Below, piece after piece: positions 23,256 through 37,192 of a DNA stretch of 64,000 bases. The position numbers were made by a program, and so were the translations under genes. The stretch's first letter is position 1, and every line of letters begins with the position of its first letter. The stretch spans positions 11,267,868 through 11,331,867 of the forward strand of contig NC_045150.1 in the NCBI RefSeq assembly GCF_008831285.2, written 5' to 3'. This stretch comes from Nymphaea colorata. Lineage: Eukaryota > Streptophyta > Magnoliopsida > Nymphaeales > Nymphaeaceae. The notes under the pieces were generated by a model. That model was not told where the DNA came from and did not search any database. It saw only the letters and a list, made by a program, of their open reading frames with translations.

Positions 23256-26200
23256 ATTATTCTTAGTTAAAAAGTATATGCGGTTAGATAGTTATTTTTA
23301 GTATTTTTTACTTTCATGTCTTTTTTATTGTGACAAGTGGTCATTAAAAACACTTATTGCGGCTTTTGACTGACCACTTGTACGTTCTTGGGGGAAGGAG
23401 TAGGACAAGACGTTTCTGCTAAGCTGAGCAACTCTGAATGTTTGATGGTTACTTGCTAGATGAAGTCAATACAGAGTATAAGTTCCCATGTTTCTCGGTG
23501 CTGCAGTAATCACTTGACCTTATAAGATGACAAGCATGGGCCTGTTGATAATGTAGATGAGCATGTTCAAAGACTTTCTTGGAGGTGGATTTCAGACTTA
23601 TTTGCTGGCAAGTCTCCTTTGCCTTTGTTATTCTCCTTTTTCATTTATTCCCTATTTGGTAGTAAATGATGAATACATAAAGTAACCAAAAAAAAAATTT
23701 TTTTTTTTTTTTTTGGCTGGAAAATACTTTTCTGCATGATGTTTTTTGCTTGAGTCCAAAACGAAGCAAGAAACAAGTACTGTCAACAAAGAAGAAGGTA
23801 AAAATTCTCGTGTAATTATGTACTTGTATGACATAAAGAAGCTTGTTGAAGTTCTTTAGATATGGCAGTTTCCATCTCAGTCCTTTTGGACGTATTTACT
23901 GTTGATGCAGACATCTGCTTGCCACCAAATTCGGTTGTAAACGATGCTAGAAGTCAAGAGTCGAACAAGCAAATGTTTCAAGATTTTTAGGATGTTCTAT
24001 TCCTTAACCAATGGAGTTTTCTATTCTAAAACACAAGTTTCGTCACCATCATCTGTATTTTTTAATATGCACTTGGCATAGATAGACATAATGGAGTTTA
24101 TGGTGGTGGTGCTTACTTTATACCTTGGTTTTTGCATACAGAACCTTGTTCTCATCTGCTTGAAGCTTACGTTGACATACATAGCCGTGTTGTCACCATT
24201 ATTTGGTTCATTTTCTTTCAATGTTTATGAATTTTTAATAGTTAGCTAATTCATGAATGAGTTTAGGACTTGACTAATGAATTTTTTTTTTTTTTAGGTA
24301 GATCTGGCATAGGTTAGTTTACCCTCTGATAATAGCATTCTGTAGTTAAACATACTTGCGTGTTTTGTTTTCAGTTTAATGAAATTGTTGGAAACATGCA
24401 ACTTTTATCACTTTTGATTTGTATCTTTTTTGAAAGAGAAATGAATGGATACTGTATAAGTGGGATAACTGCTAGAGTTGGTTCATGAACATGATGCTGA
24501 TCAGAATATAATTCTAACCCCATCAAAACGCTCCATTCGGCTAGCTGCAGTGTTTGTTCGGCATTTGGCAGCATTCTTTATTCTTCCACAAACACTTTCT
24601 TTCCGCAATCCCAAATTCGAATGATCAATTGTTGCTCCTAAGAGAGACCAACCAGCAAGGTGAGGGACGTGAAAGGCTGCATCTTCAGCCCTTGACCACC
24701 GCAATACTGGCGTTCGCGGCATTCTTTTCCTCCTTTAGAATAGGAAATAGGAACCTGTAGAGCAGATTTTATGTTTTATGCATAAGTTTGATTCGTTTTA
24801 TGACTTATTTTGTTTTGTTTCAATAAAATCATGACCTACGCCGTCCTTGGGAGGCTCTTCACGTGAGGGGAACAAGCAAAATCATGATTCCCTTGAGGCA
24901 TTATTAACATTGAAGCTTTGGGTGTGAAGTTATTGAAATACGGTAGAAATAGCCAAGGATAATATGTATTTTATAATTTCTTCCTAAAATATGCTTTGGT
25001 CATTGATTTCAAAGTGTTGCAAATGCGCAACATTGGGTAAAGACACCCATATACCATGTCATGCACTAGGAATGCATTTTGTGCCATGCATTGGTATGTG
25101 CATTCAATTTCATGAATGTCTCCGAGCTACATAATGTTCGCCAATATGTCCCAAGATGCGTTCATTCATACACGAGTCATGGTATATGTTAAATGCTTGG
25201 AAAACATGCATAGAATTAGTAAATGATCCACATCGCGTTATATATAGTTCATTGGTAGAGTGCATCTTTTTTTAATTTTTTCATGGAATGGAGTGCTCAA
25301 TGGTGGACGAGTTTCTGATTATTCTTGGCCTTATGGCATGATTGGTAGGAATTGCATTTGACCATGAGAAGTCAAATAAGGTCTTGTTGACATAATTTGC
25401 ATTATAATATCATTTTTCATGCATTAACAAAACATGACATATATTCCTAATCACGAATTTAGGAGGTCCCCCGCTTAATGCATGTGATTTTGGAATCAAC
25501 CTTGAACTCTAAGGGCAAGGGAAGAAGGAGGGGCTTCGGCCTCTTCGAATATCATATCACTCCGTGGACTAATTGCAGGTCACTTTGGAATCATTCCACG
25601 CATTTTAGCTGTATCCACATGCGCCATTAGATGGCTATATGGAGGGCATTTTACGCATTTATCTTGTTTCCTAAGTAAATTTATTTTGTGGGACCTATTT
25701 AACTCGAGCTTTATGATGCCAAATCCTTCCAAGAGTCTAGCAAGATGAAGTACTTAAGAAATAGCTTGATATTTTTTTATGATTTTCAACTATATTTTGC
25801 CTTAGTAGTCAAATATCTTAACTAACACGGCAATTTCAGAGATAATCTCTACGTCTCAAATTTTGCATGTTTTCCAAGGACTGTAGCAGCCTTAGGATGC
25901 ATTATAATGGTTCCTTTAGATGCATTTACATTTTGTAAATTTATTTTGCATTTTTTTATCATTTAGTGATTATTTTAGGAAATATCTTGTTTCATTTTCT
26001 AGTGGTAATTAAGAGGGCCTCACATGGTGGAGTTTTTCAAGGCAAACCCATTAAGACCATATTGTAGAGTCTTCTAGGAATACCATAGGTTAATAGTGAA
26101 TTTTAATGAGACAATGGATGAACTTCTGAGGCATCAAAAGCAGACTTGATGCCTTATAAAGATGGGAGAAGGATAAGGGATTCAATTCTCAATGGGGACA

Positions 26201-28392
26201 TAAGACAAAATACTCCCCCAACTCGTGTAGAATTACACTAGTTGGGTCAGAGAGAAAAAAAAAATAAATAATAATCAAATGAATAAGGGGCCTCATTTTT
26301 TCTCTTTTCTCATTTTCTTTTATTTCCCGAGGTTGTGTTTGATAACCTCAAACCTAAAATCCAAAGCTGCTTGAAATGTGTGTGATCTTCAGTCAATAGC
26401 ATGGATTTTAAATCCATGCCACATACGTCAAATTGGGGTCAAGATTCTAAATAGAAGTGGAGGGGCTTGCCAGGATGACTTGGTTGGGCGGAGCTCTAGC
26501 CGGACTTTGCTATGGTCTGAATGAATGAATCAGCGAGTGACGTTAGGTGCCAAATGCAATAGCGAAAAATGAGGTACCGCCCGCCCCATGAAAGCAGCGA
26601 GTCATCATCCTAGCTTTTCCTTTCACACACCATACCATACCATACCATAGGCAGCAGTACAGTAGTAAGCTATCCTTTCCTAGAATGACCGTGAGGGGTG
26701 TGGTTCTGACCATGGATCTCAACGTGTTTCAATGAAACAAATGCAACCTCATCGACCATGCCTCTTCATCTTGGGATAACTTTTGATTGGACATCTCCAC
26801 CGATCATTTGATTAGGATAGATTTTTCCTTTTTTTTTTTTTTTTTTCAGAAGCAACCTAGCATCCACCACTCATCCTTCATCTTTCTCTTTCACCTTTTC
26901 CCCCCCTTTTTTTTAGTACTTCTTCTCGGAACCAAAGGAAAAAGGGTAAGGGCTTGGGCATATTTTCGATCTTTTTTTTTATAAAGTAATGCCTATTTTA
27001 AACCTTTTAACTTTTCATAACATTTTCTTACCTTTTTAAAATGTTTCCTTTTTACTGTAAACTGCAGTATTTTGGTCATTATTACACCTACAACTTTTCG
27101 TGTACATGATGAAAGTAGCACCAACCTATCAAAAATGTTACTGGAAAAAAGGAAAATTACACAATTTGATGATTTAAAAATTACACAAAACACCCACCTC
27201 TCAACCAAAATATTCTGCCACTGAATCCTCCTGGTGCATCTTTCTTCCAATATATGACCCATAAGACTTCTTTTCTCCTCATCAAGGGCGTGATTCTAGG
27301 TTGGTTCACTGTTTTTATATATATATATATATTTTTTCCTTCAACGTGTTGACTAAATCATGGTAAGTAGGAAATGATTAAACATGCATGAGATTAGGTG
27401 CTGCCCCTTTCTCTTGCTTTTCTTCTTTTCTGGTCCCAATGAACAAGGAAGAATCTAAGTGACGTCATCTTGATGCATGCATGTTGTTAGTTCGGCATTG
27501 TTAGAATCGGAGAATCGCATAATTCAGAAATATTATTATTTCTTATTTTTGCTTCTAAGCTTGCTCCTTTTTTTTTTATGCATCTTAAAGTCATGCTTAG
27601 TGTCACGTTCTATTCCTCATTTATTTTGTATTTCATACTTTAATTTTTAATGAGCTCAGTTGTTAACCAAATATATTGAGATATTTGTTTTAGTTAGAGT
27701 TCATGTCCCAATTCTGGATTTTATTTGAGAGTTTTGGTTTTAGTGAGTTCAATATACATGTATATTAAATTGGCATTTTCTTTTTCTTTTTTTTTGGGTA
27801 CTCATTGTGGGTCTTTTTTTTTTTTTTTTTTTTTTCCGATTAAGGTGGATCGTGCTCCTTGATAGTAGCCTGAGAAAAACTGAATCGGAGTTTGACACCA
27901 ACAAAGTCTCATAAAGATCCAGCCTGATTACAGTACAAAATTGGGATCTTATACTAGTGGGTTCTAAATTCAGTCTTGAAAAGCCGGGCTTTGAATCCAA
28001 GCTAGAACCAAACATTGATTATACAATATCACTTTAATCCGTGATCCATGTATCAAACATACAGCAACAGATGCATATTTTTCAGTACATACTTGGGAGC
28101 CATTTGGAGCTAGTAAGCTTAAAATTTGAGTACCTTCAACATATACATGTGTGTGTGTGCGTAGCAAACACAGAAAGGACTAAAACTAAGGATCTATAAA
28201 TGTCATTTTAGTGACAATTCTTTTACTAATAGATAGTACACAAATGAGCATAACACAATTGCACAAGCCTAAATTGACGCATCCCCATGAATGGGACAAA
28301 AGAATTTCCAACTCATTACCAATATCGATATTTTACTGCTACTGCTCTCTCTCCTTTTTCTCCAACATACAGACATAAAAGCAGAGATAGAG
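23256..28392. other. Intergenic, AT-rich, no recognisable gene
   Basis: Poly-A/T runs near 23690, 26830 and 27810 and a short CATAC repeat near 26628. No frame longer than about 90 codons resembles a known protein. It includes the region downstream of the pectinesterase stop. Confidence 0.5.
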
Positions 28393-29078
28393 CTAAGAAT
28401 CTGCTGCTGCCCATTCGCTTCCCTGTATGAAGCCCTCAACAGAATACATGTAGACATTTTGGGACGGAATCTGGCTGCTCCACGGCACCCTGCCAGTGAT
28501 GTTGGCGCCAGGCCCGGTGTTCTGGAACTCACCGTAGTACAGCGTGCTCAGTGCGAAATCACCATCCCACGGCGCCCATCCTTCAGGCCGGATAATCCTT
28601 TCCAAGTACGAGTTCAGGAACACGGTCCGGGAGAACTGCTTCCACGGCCGGCCAAGGTAGCTTTTTTGAACCTTCGGATTCGTATCGTAGTAGCGCAGGT
28701 AGTCGTCGGTGCCAGTGATCACGCAGTTGTCGAAGACCAGCCCGGAGGCCTGCGCCGGATCGGTCCGGCCGTGGGCGGTGACGGTGTTGGTGGCGCCCTT
28801 TTCCGGCGAGAGCTGGCGGGGGGCGACCAGGATGGTGCAGTTGTGGAAGACGGAGGCGGAATTGCCGAAGATGAAATCGACGGTGCCCTGGATGCGGCAG
28901 GACTTGTAGAACTGGCGGAGCGTGTGGACGTACAACGTGTCTTGGTGGCCGAGGAATTCGCAGTTCTCGATGAGGGAGAAGTCGCTGTCCGACCGGAACG
29001 CCACCGCCTGGTGGCTGTCCGGCCCGGCAGTGTTCTGGAATGTTATTCCGCTGGCCATGAAGCCATCGCCGTTCACTC
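28393..29078 (-). CDS. Pectinesterase exon 2 (catalytic core)
   Basis: 686 nt from acceptor TTGGCAG|GAGTGAAC to TAG. Joining to exon 1 gives [24 protein letters not shown], the standard PME sequence. It carries every catalytic motif except GVYDE. Confidence 0.95.
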
Positions 29079-31067
29079 CTGCCAACCAACAAAACGAAGC
29101 GGCATGTGAAGCGGATGTCCTACTAAAACCAGGATGTAAAATGAACCAGACATGCCTGGTTATGGATCTAACTTTGCACCTCAGTGCAGCTCTATTTAGT
29201 GAAGAAACCATGATGAATTTAAGGCCCAATTTTGAGAGGAGAAAAGAATGTCCGATCTTAAATCCCCGGTCTCAGATCACCGGTAATTTCAGACCAACGG
29301 TGAAACAAAGGGGACTGTCCGTCCCATATCACCGTCGAGATCATCAAAGTCTAACAAAAAACCAAATTATTTTTCAAAATCTCCATCAAGGACCCCACAC
29401 TCCCAAACTTCTCCCTTCTAATATCGAATGCATGCCTTGAATAGACCAATCTCTCGAAGTGACAGAAGCACCCCACAAATGGGTGAGCTTCAATACTTGG
29501 GCATTTTCCGACCTCCAGATTCCGATGAATAAGGCGAGAGACTGGCCACTCAATCGTCAGTCAGTCAATTTCAAGGTTTCGGCATTTTTTAGCTCCGGAT
29601 TGCGACGTATACGGCAAGAGATTGGACGCGGGACTAGGGTTGACCGGCGGCCGGCTATAAAGTGCAGGCTTCACTAGCGTTTTACGGGTGAGAATTGGCA
29701 TTTGAATAAATGTCTGCGAAACTTTAAAAACAAGTTATTTTGAAGATCACATTCGCATCATAAAGCATAAATTTACAAAATTTCAGTACTTAACTGCCGT
29801 TAACATAGAAAGGGAACGAGGCTGGCGTGTTCATAATTCATAACAAGCTATTTTGAAGACGTCGACACGAACGCTTAAAGATATCGTGCTTTTAGCGCGA
29901 TAAGAAGGTTGGTTTTTGAATATATCGTTAGAAACTGCGAGCACGGAAGGACGGCCACTGGAGATCTTTCCAGTCCTTGGCCAACGGATTAAGGTCAATT
30001 TGGTAAAATAGACTGGCAAAATTTGAGAGGGGAGGGGACTTACCAACTGTAGCGGTATTGTAAGTGGAGACGCCGATCATCTGGGCGTTGAGATTGCCTG
30101 TAATGACGGTTTTGCCCATGCCATCTCCTAAAAAGACGACGTTGGTCTTGTCGTAGGGCACCCGGACGATCTCGTCGTAGACCCCTTCCTTTATCTTGAT
30201 GACGAACAAGGCCGAGCCGTGACTCGGAGCCGAGTCGACGGCCGCCTGAATCGTCCCGAGACAGCCGTTCGAGCCGTCCTTGCAGACCACCACGTCCGGC
30301 GAGAGGGAGTCGAAGCCGCGCTGGAGGCGGGAGGGGAGCGTCGGGCTCTCCTTCGATGGAGCGCCGGTGGCGGGGACGAAGCCGTCCCTCTCCGTCTGCG
30401 GCGGCCCCCACGAGGCGGTGTCCGTGCCGAACCGATCGAGGGCGAAGACCATGCTGAGGGCGTTGCTGGTGACGTTGAGAAGGTCCGCCAGGAAGGCCAT
30501 GGCGGAGTCCACCTGCTTCGTGGTGTTGACATACTTGAGAGCGCTCCAGCAGTCGTACTGGTAGGTCAACCCGGCGCTCAACCACGCGCGGGCGTCCTTG
30601 ACGTGGGACTCGAGGACCCCCGGTGCGGTGACGACGCCGAGACGGCGGGCGGAGTAGCCGAGGAGCTCGATGCAGTTGCGGGCGGCGTTGGTGCGGTTCT
30701 TGTCCGAGCCGGAGGACGCGAGGATCGCGTCGGCCGTCGATCGGGCTGTCTGGAGCGAAGCGGCGGAGGCGAGGATCGCGGACCTGGTCAAGTCGATGGC
30801 GCCGTGGCCCGCCGCAGATTGGGACAGGGTTATGGCGCAGGTGTCAGGGTAGCGTGTGGCGGAGCACGCCTGGCTGATGGCGGAGGAGGGGGCGGACGCT
30901 GGGGCGGGGGAGGGACCCCTGAGGCTGGACGAGGGATGGGAAGAGTGGTGGTGGATGTGGGAGTGGTGATGGTGGTGGTGGAACGACGACGGTGGCGGAG
31001 CGGAGGCAGAGGCGGAGGCCCAGAGGAACAAGAGGAAAAGGAGGAAGGGGAGACGGAGAGGAGCCAT
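28393..31067 (-). CDS. Pectinesterase/pectinesterase inhibitor (type I PME), two exons
   Basis: Joined exons 31067-30044 and 29078-28393 encode 569 residues. The enzyme removes methyl esters from cell-wall homogalacturonan. Residues 1-22 are a signal peptide ([21 protein letters not shown]), followed by a His-rich stretch (11 His in residues 30-44). The inhibitor-like domain has its four cysteines in the contexts [19 protein letters not shown] and YDCWSAL. The catalytic domain starts at about 257 (DVVVCKDG) and carries GVYDE, QAVAFR (Gln365), QDTLY (Gln387, Asp388), DFIFG (Asp409) and LGRPW (Arg485, Trp487), so all catalytic residues are present. An upstream in-frame ATG at 31160 is rejected because it would bury the signal peptide. 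I see no clear RRLL/RKLL processing motif between the domains; only RLQR near 245. Exon 1 is very GC-rich compared with its surroundings. The exact family member is not assigned. Confidence 0.95.
29079..30043 (-). other. Pectinesterase intron, 965 bp
   Basis: GTAAGT...TTGGCAG. No internal gene or transposon recognised. Confidence 0.9.
30044..31067 (-). CDS. Pectinesterase exon 1 (signal peptide, inhibitor domain, start of catalytic domain)
   Basis: 1024 nt ending in STYNTATVG at donor GTTG|GTAAGT, phase 1. Splitting after TATVG is the position commonly seen in plant PME genes. High GC gives long shadow frames on the opposite strand. Confidence 0.93.
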
Positions 31068-31103
31068 GGCGTCAGGTGAAGAGAAGGGAGGTGGCATTCG
31101 GGT

Positions 31104-31115
31104 CCCTTTTAAAAG
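31104..31115 (-). promoter_or_regulatory. Possible TATA box of the pectinesterase gene
   Basis: Palindromic TTTTAAAA about 40 bp upstream of the ATG. If used, the 5' leader would be very short, so this is a weak call. Confidence 0.25.
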
Positions 31116-31974
31116 CATCAACGGAAGACAAGCCAGATCCGGCTGGGACATGGATGGCATTTTTTGAATTATCTAGGGGTATTTTTCGGATTTCGGAGAT
31201 TCACGGGCGAAACGACCCTGCCGAAGAAGGCATTTTTGGTTTTTTCCGTTTGCCTCGAATGTCCTTTTTGCCCTTAGACATTTCAGAATTGACTCCGCCT
31301 ATGTGGTGCCTCTGACATCATCAGCTGCCTTGTCGGTTCTACCTAACCTAACTCCCCCTCCCGTCCCGTGTGAGTCGGGTCGGCCAAGATCTGTGTCTGA
31401 AATTTGACTTTTTTTTTTGAAACCGGATTGAGTTTGACTCCGAAAGTATTTAAGTTCTAAGGTATGATTTTTGCCGCATTAAAGATTGTGAGTTTGATTT
31501 TCATAAGCGTTTAATTGTGAGTTTGATTTTCATAAGCGTTACTATCTCTCTTTTTCTATGAACTTTTATTTGATCATTTTGCTAAAACTGAAGCACTTAT
31601 CAAGGAAGTAAAAGAAGGTAAAGTTTTTTTTGGGAGTCATGAGTAAAAGGTAGTGCCAAAAATGATTTTTTTTTTCTTCTAAATATGAAAGTGTATATAA
31701 ATAGCGTGTTTACTAATTAATTGGCGTCCCAAATTCAGCTTCAAAGGAACGGTTGGGAGGATTCAATGTGAAAAACAAAAACAGTAAAAGCGCAACAAAC
31801 ATGAACGTGCGACCAGAGAAGCTAATGTTAGGATGCAGAATTATTAGAAAGCGAGAGGTTGAAGATGAAATTCTGTTAGGATGGGCGCCGAACGACGAAC
31901 ACCCAACAGCATGTTCGGTCCCTCACCAGCCTCTTGCAGGGAGTATGCTATGGTTATATTATATGGATAATTAA

Positions 31975-32475
31975 GGGTGAACACAAGCCAAGTCGAACTC
32001 GACTTCGGTCAGCTCGAGCTCCACTAATGAAACCTCGAGCTCGAGAATAGCTCAACGGAAGTACCTTGAGCTCGACTTGGTAGTAGCGTGTTGAACTCGA
32101 GATCGATTAAGGCTTGACAAACTCGTTCGAATAGAATTGATATTCATCTTTACATGTTGAACTCGAGCTCGACTCGATTAAGACTTGACAAACTCGTAAA
32201 CTCGTTTGAATATATCACTTGATTAAAGCTCGACAAAGTCGATTAAAGCTCGAGTTTGACTTGACAGTTAAGTGTTGAGCTCAAACTGAACTCGATTATT
32301 TGAACGAGTCGACTCATGAACTCGAGCTCGAATTGATTAAGATTCTCGACAAACTCATAAACTCGTTTGAATATATCGACTTGATTAAGGCTCGAGCTCG
32401 ACTCAACGGTAACATATTGAGCTCGAACTCTATTCGATTATTTGAACGAATCGAACTTTGAACTTTGAAAGTTAA
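31975..32475 (+). repeat. Degenerate CTCGAGCTCGA-rich repeat
   Basis: Irregular repetition of AACTCGAGCTCGACTCGATT, GACAAACTCGTAAACTCG and TTTGAATATATC motifs, partly palindromic. A common type of plant low-complexity repeat; no coding content. Confidence 0.75.
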
Positions 32476-32684
32476 ATATTTATAAGTCTTGCTAAGAGCA
32501 CCATAAAAGAAAAAAACGTTGTTAAGAACGCCATAAAAGTGGCTCTAGTAGCATCTTGCTTTGAAAGATAGTTTTGAAAAGATTTGTCATGTGGCAACAT
32601 CATATTCACCTTTAAAAAATATCTTGTAAAGATATGTTGTGAGGGGTTAAAAGATTTCTTCGTTTAAACTTAAACAAAGAAATT

Positions 32685-32687
<3 letters not shown>

Positions 32688-32721
<34 letters not shown>
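32688..32721. repeat. (TA)n microsatellite
   Basis: About 17 TA units. Confidence 0.95.
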
Positions 32722-32724
<3 letters not shown>

Positions 32725-33117
32725 GGTGGAGTCAAAATTGACGTACGTAGATTCAAACCAATCCGCAAAAGGGTCAACGGATAACCGAGTAGAACACAAA
32801 AGATTAAGAAATTAAAATCGACATGGACTTGTCATTTATTAATCCAAAAATGTTATAAATTACCATGTTAAGGATTATTTATTGGGTTTATCATATGATA
32901 AGATATGTTAAGATCTATCCTACGCTTCTATACAATACAATTATTAGTTAAAGCAAAAAAAAAAAAAAGTGAAAGGAGCTCTGAGAGGTACAGTTTTTTT
33001 CGGGTCACGTGTTGAGAAGGATCACGGGTTTTGTACCAAAAAATTGTTGCTCCTGCTCTTGTGACCAACAATTACGGAGTCCTCAACTTTCCTACTTGGA
33101 ATTATCGAAAATCGACA

Positions 33118-33119
<2 letters not shown>

Positions 33120-33158
<39 letters not shown>
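33120..33158. repeat. (CT)n microsatellite
   Basis: About 19 CT units. Confidence 0.95.
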
Positions 33159-33161
<3 letters not shown>

Positions 33162-33360
33162 TGTCTCCAAAACTATCAAACAGTTTTGATGATATATATA
33201 TATATTAGTTATTTATTTTGTGTTGCTAAAAACCATCACAAAAATACATTACATTGCTAAAAAATGAGTAAAGCAAGTGTTGTCGCTAATGCATCTTTTG
33301 TGACTGTTTTTAGCGACACAAAACAAAAAAAGTTTTATGTAGCCTGTTGTTTTTAATTCA

Positions 33361-33362
<2 letters not shown>

Positions 33363-33442
<80 letters not shown>
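33363..33442. repeat. (TA)n microsatellite, about 80 bp
   Basis: About 40 uninterrupted TA units. Confidence 0.97.
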
Positions 33443-33443
<1 letters not shown>

Positions 33444-33478
33444 CATAATGTAAACCATATTATTATTGCTTGTCAAGA

Positions 33479-33998
33479 TTAGGAATCTTTGGAGCGCTCC
33501 AATTTAACGGCATCTGCACCCCAACAGGTGGTACCATCACCATCCCCACACGACGGGAGACATTGAACCGAACCGTATCTCGGTACTAATTGTCTCGGAC
33601 TTTCAATGTCACATGTAGCAGTTTTGCATCCGAATTGTTCACAGGTTCCGGCTATCATGAACAATGTGGGAGATTCTGGTGGTGTTTGTGCATCGATGCC
33701 ATGTAAGGCACAAGTTGCTCGACACATGTTAAAATTTGGAAGGCCGGACTTCAAATCTGAGGACATGAAATCCCCGGCGACTAGTGATCGCCACCCAGAC
33801 ACTGGACGGCTCACATGGGGGAGCATGTTGGAACTTTTACTCGGCTTTGACCGCCCTTTGAATTGGGCAAACGAAAAGGCGCCCGCATGCCAACGAGCGC
33901 ATGTGACGATCCTCATAATCAACGGAGTTGCTCATCCGATTTTCAAACTGAAAAGGACGACAAGACTTCGCACTCTTGGCAACACACATATGTCATAA
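33479..33998 (+). other. Uncharacterised coding-like island, open on both strands
   Basis: A GC-richer patch, open for 130 codons on plus (33606-33998) and 147 on minus (33922-33479). Neither product is recognised. The minus product is Cys-rich in its second half. Possibly a fragment of a mobile element. Confidence 0.2.
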
Positions 33999-34059
33999 AT
34001 TTATAATTAAGTTGATCAATATATATATATATATATAGGAAGAGAGAGAGAGAGAGAAA

Positions 34060-34345
34060 AAAAATGATAGAAAACAGATGGGTGAAAATTAGAAACATTG
34101 CTTTTTTATTTATAATCTAACTTTATTGATATAAACTTATGAACAGAAAAATGTATTAAGTTGATCATTTACTAAATTTTAATAGTGTTTTTATAATAAG
34201 AAAAAATGAAGAACCCTCATAGCATCAACATTTTTTATAAATTAAAAAAAATCATATTTTTTATAAAAACCAATTTAAATCAAAGCATGTTTTATATCAA
34301 AATAGGTTTTATAAATACATTAAGATAATAATCACCTAGAACATT
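34060..34345 (+). repeat. (TA)n-flanked dispersed AT-rich element, copy 2
   Basis: Contains TTAAGTTGATCATTTACTAA, AAAAAATGAAGAACCCTCAT and AAAGCATGTTTTATATCAAA. A (TA)n tract lies to its left at about 34020. Confidence 0.6.
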
Positions 34346-35015
34346 TAGTTGGCTTATATATTTTATGTATATATAACATATTCATATAAATAAATACATA
34401 GATAGATATGCGTGTGTGTGAGAGAGAGAGAGAAAGAGGGACTTTTTTTGCCAATGCTAAGCATACGTGTCTTAGAAGAGACTTTTCGGTGTAAAAGAGC
34501 AGATCCCTTTGAAGAAACGCATACATGATTATAGCTAGGTCGATCGAAAGGCGATGATGGCTGAAGGGGTCAACTACTTGTGATGTGGTGGTCGCACCAA
34601 GACCAGTTGTAGCCCTAAATAAGCGCGTTAAGATCGATCAAACTTCACTGCGGACAAAGTTGCGGCCGCTTGACCGGACCCAGCCAACGTGATCATACAG
34701 GAAACATAAGGTCCCAAGGAGTTAGCAAATTTGACAACCATGGTCCATCAGCTTGGTTGGAATGGGAGCAAGGCTTTGGCTGCATGTGCTATGTGGGGCA
34801 AGCTGGGTTGCCGACAATCGCCGGCGGCTTTACCCGGACTCAGTTTGTCCGAGCCCATGCCAGCCGCGGTGGTCCACCAATCCATGGTGGAGTGGCGTGT
34901 CCACTAAGTGCACCATCCCATGCCTACTGCCAAAAAAACATTTCAAATTGGTTCACCTTTTGGCGCATGCTCACTAAAGTACGCCCCCTAACTTGAAAAA
35001 GGCTTTTCTTGCTCT

Positions 35016-35525
<510 letters not shown>

Positions 35526-36125
35526 AATAGCTGCTCTAGAAAGTACCTACATGAAGTTAGAAGTGTATTATTGTCTTATCCTTCAAAGTGGGGTTCTAGG
35601 AAAAGAAGCATGTGGCATGACATGTGACTCCCACTCAATGGTGGGGAGCTGAAAAGCCTGTAGGTTTTATATCTGGTGGATTCATTTGTGGTTTTTCTCT
35701 TTCACTTACTTGATTCGGGTCCGATCCGTTTAGTATATTTGGAGATTCAGTTTCAACGTATGCAGATGATGATGGGACGCATACCATATGTTTGTATTAT
35801 CTCCTAAGAAGATAAGCCAATGTTGCGACCATTCAACTTTGGTGATCGCAATATTTAGTTTGGCTCTATGCAGACCTTGCGAATGTTCAAAATTGGTGGC
35901 TTCATGAACTATTTTTTATTTAAAAAATGATATATAATGTATTATAAATAATTAAGAAAAATAAAGCATATCTAAAAATAGTTAATGGTTGACATATTTC
36001 TTTTTGAATCGGTCATAAAATCGAATATGTCTACGGTCAATTCAATTTAAATGGGCCAATTCCATTTCTATTAGCATTGGAGATGCATAGAATCTCGGGC
36101 TCGGGTTGGTAGCGTGCGTCAAGAG

Positions 36126-36549
36126 TAGGGTTCTCAATATATCCGACTTGAATCAGACATTCGACCGATCTGATATGAAAAAATCGAATGTGAAAAAAAA
36201 TTTAATATCTTATTAAGAAATCAGATCGATTTGGATTTAATAAATGGCATCCCATCAGATTCGGATATACATAAATATCCAATCGGAATCAGATTCAGAT
36301 CAGATTTATTTTTAGACAAACATCTTGTATCCAATGCTATTAAATTTTGAAAAATGGCAAAATCGGGTTCAAAATCATGATTTGGGTTCATATATAAATA
36401 TAAAAATTAGATTCAGATCGTAAAATTGGATTTTGGATTTAGATATGAATTTTTTTATTCAAATTTGAATCTGAATACGTGAATATAAAAAAAAAAACAG
36501 ATATGATTAAGGAGATATCTGATCCGAATCCGATCCGTTGACATCCCTA
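36126..36549 (+). mobile_element. hAT-like MITE, copy 1
   Basis: Ends TAGGGTTCTCAA and TTGACATCCCTA, flanked by GTCAAGAG and GTCAAGGA, an 8-bp duplication with two mismatches. Interior rich in GATTCGGAT/ATCCGAATC motifs. Confidence 0.75.
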
Positions 36550-37148
36550 GTCAAGGAATGAGAGAGGAGGATACTCCGAAGAGGCTGGAGCTTCTCATCT
36601 CTTCTCCTTGCCCTGAACGTCCCATGTTGCTTCGGGACCTAAGTGAAAAGCAGTACATCTATGAAATAGAGTGTCATGTATCCATTATCTAATGTCTCGT
36701 TGCAAACCCAGGCTGAGAAATAGTTAATGCTTATTTTGGCAAATCAGTTAGCTTAAGTGGATTTGGTTGTTTGTCTCTTGGCCTTGAACTCACAACTGAG
36801 TGCAAACCAAGTCCAGGTCTGGTCAGTGAACAGAATAGCGATTAAACAGTTTAATTGGATTCAGGTTGGATCCAAACCTTTATCAAGTTCGCACAATCTT
36901 TCTGTACGTAATTTGATTCGTGTTTGGACTTAAGTTCCGATCTTATTTCTTTAAACCCGATTCGGATTTGACTAGCATTATATCCCACATTTATATGTAG
37001 CGCATTCAGATCATCCCATTCGATGGGTTCGAATTCGATTATACAACTTTATACGTTACTAAATATTGACTAATTATTCAACATATGCGACTTGTTGAGG
37101 AGATGTGCTAATACAAAAAGCACCAGTTTTTGAAAAAATCTCTTGAAC

Positions 37149-37149
<1 letters not shown>

Positions 37150-37190
<41 letters not shown>
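37150..37190. repeat. (TA)n microsatellite
   Basis: About 20 TA units. Confidence 0.95.

Positions 37191-37192
<2 letters not shown>

Noticed and set aside
28291-29109. 272-codon plus-strand frame opposite pectinesterase exon 2
   Set aside because: Antisense shadow of the conserved catalytic exon.
30219-31079. 286-codon plus-strand frame opposite pectinesterase exon 1
   Set aside because: A shadow of a GC-rich exon on the other strand; composition is Gly/Arg/Glu-biased and no domain is recognisable.
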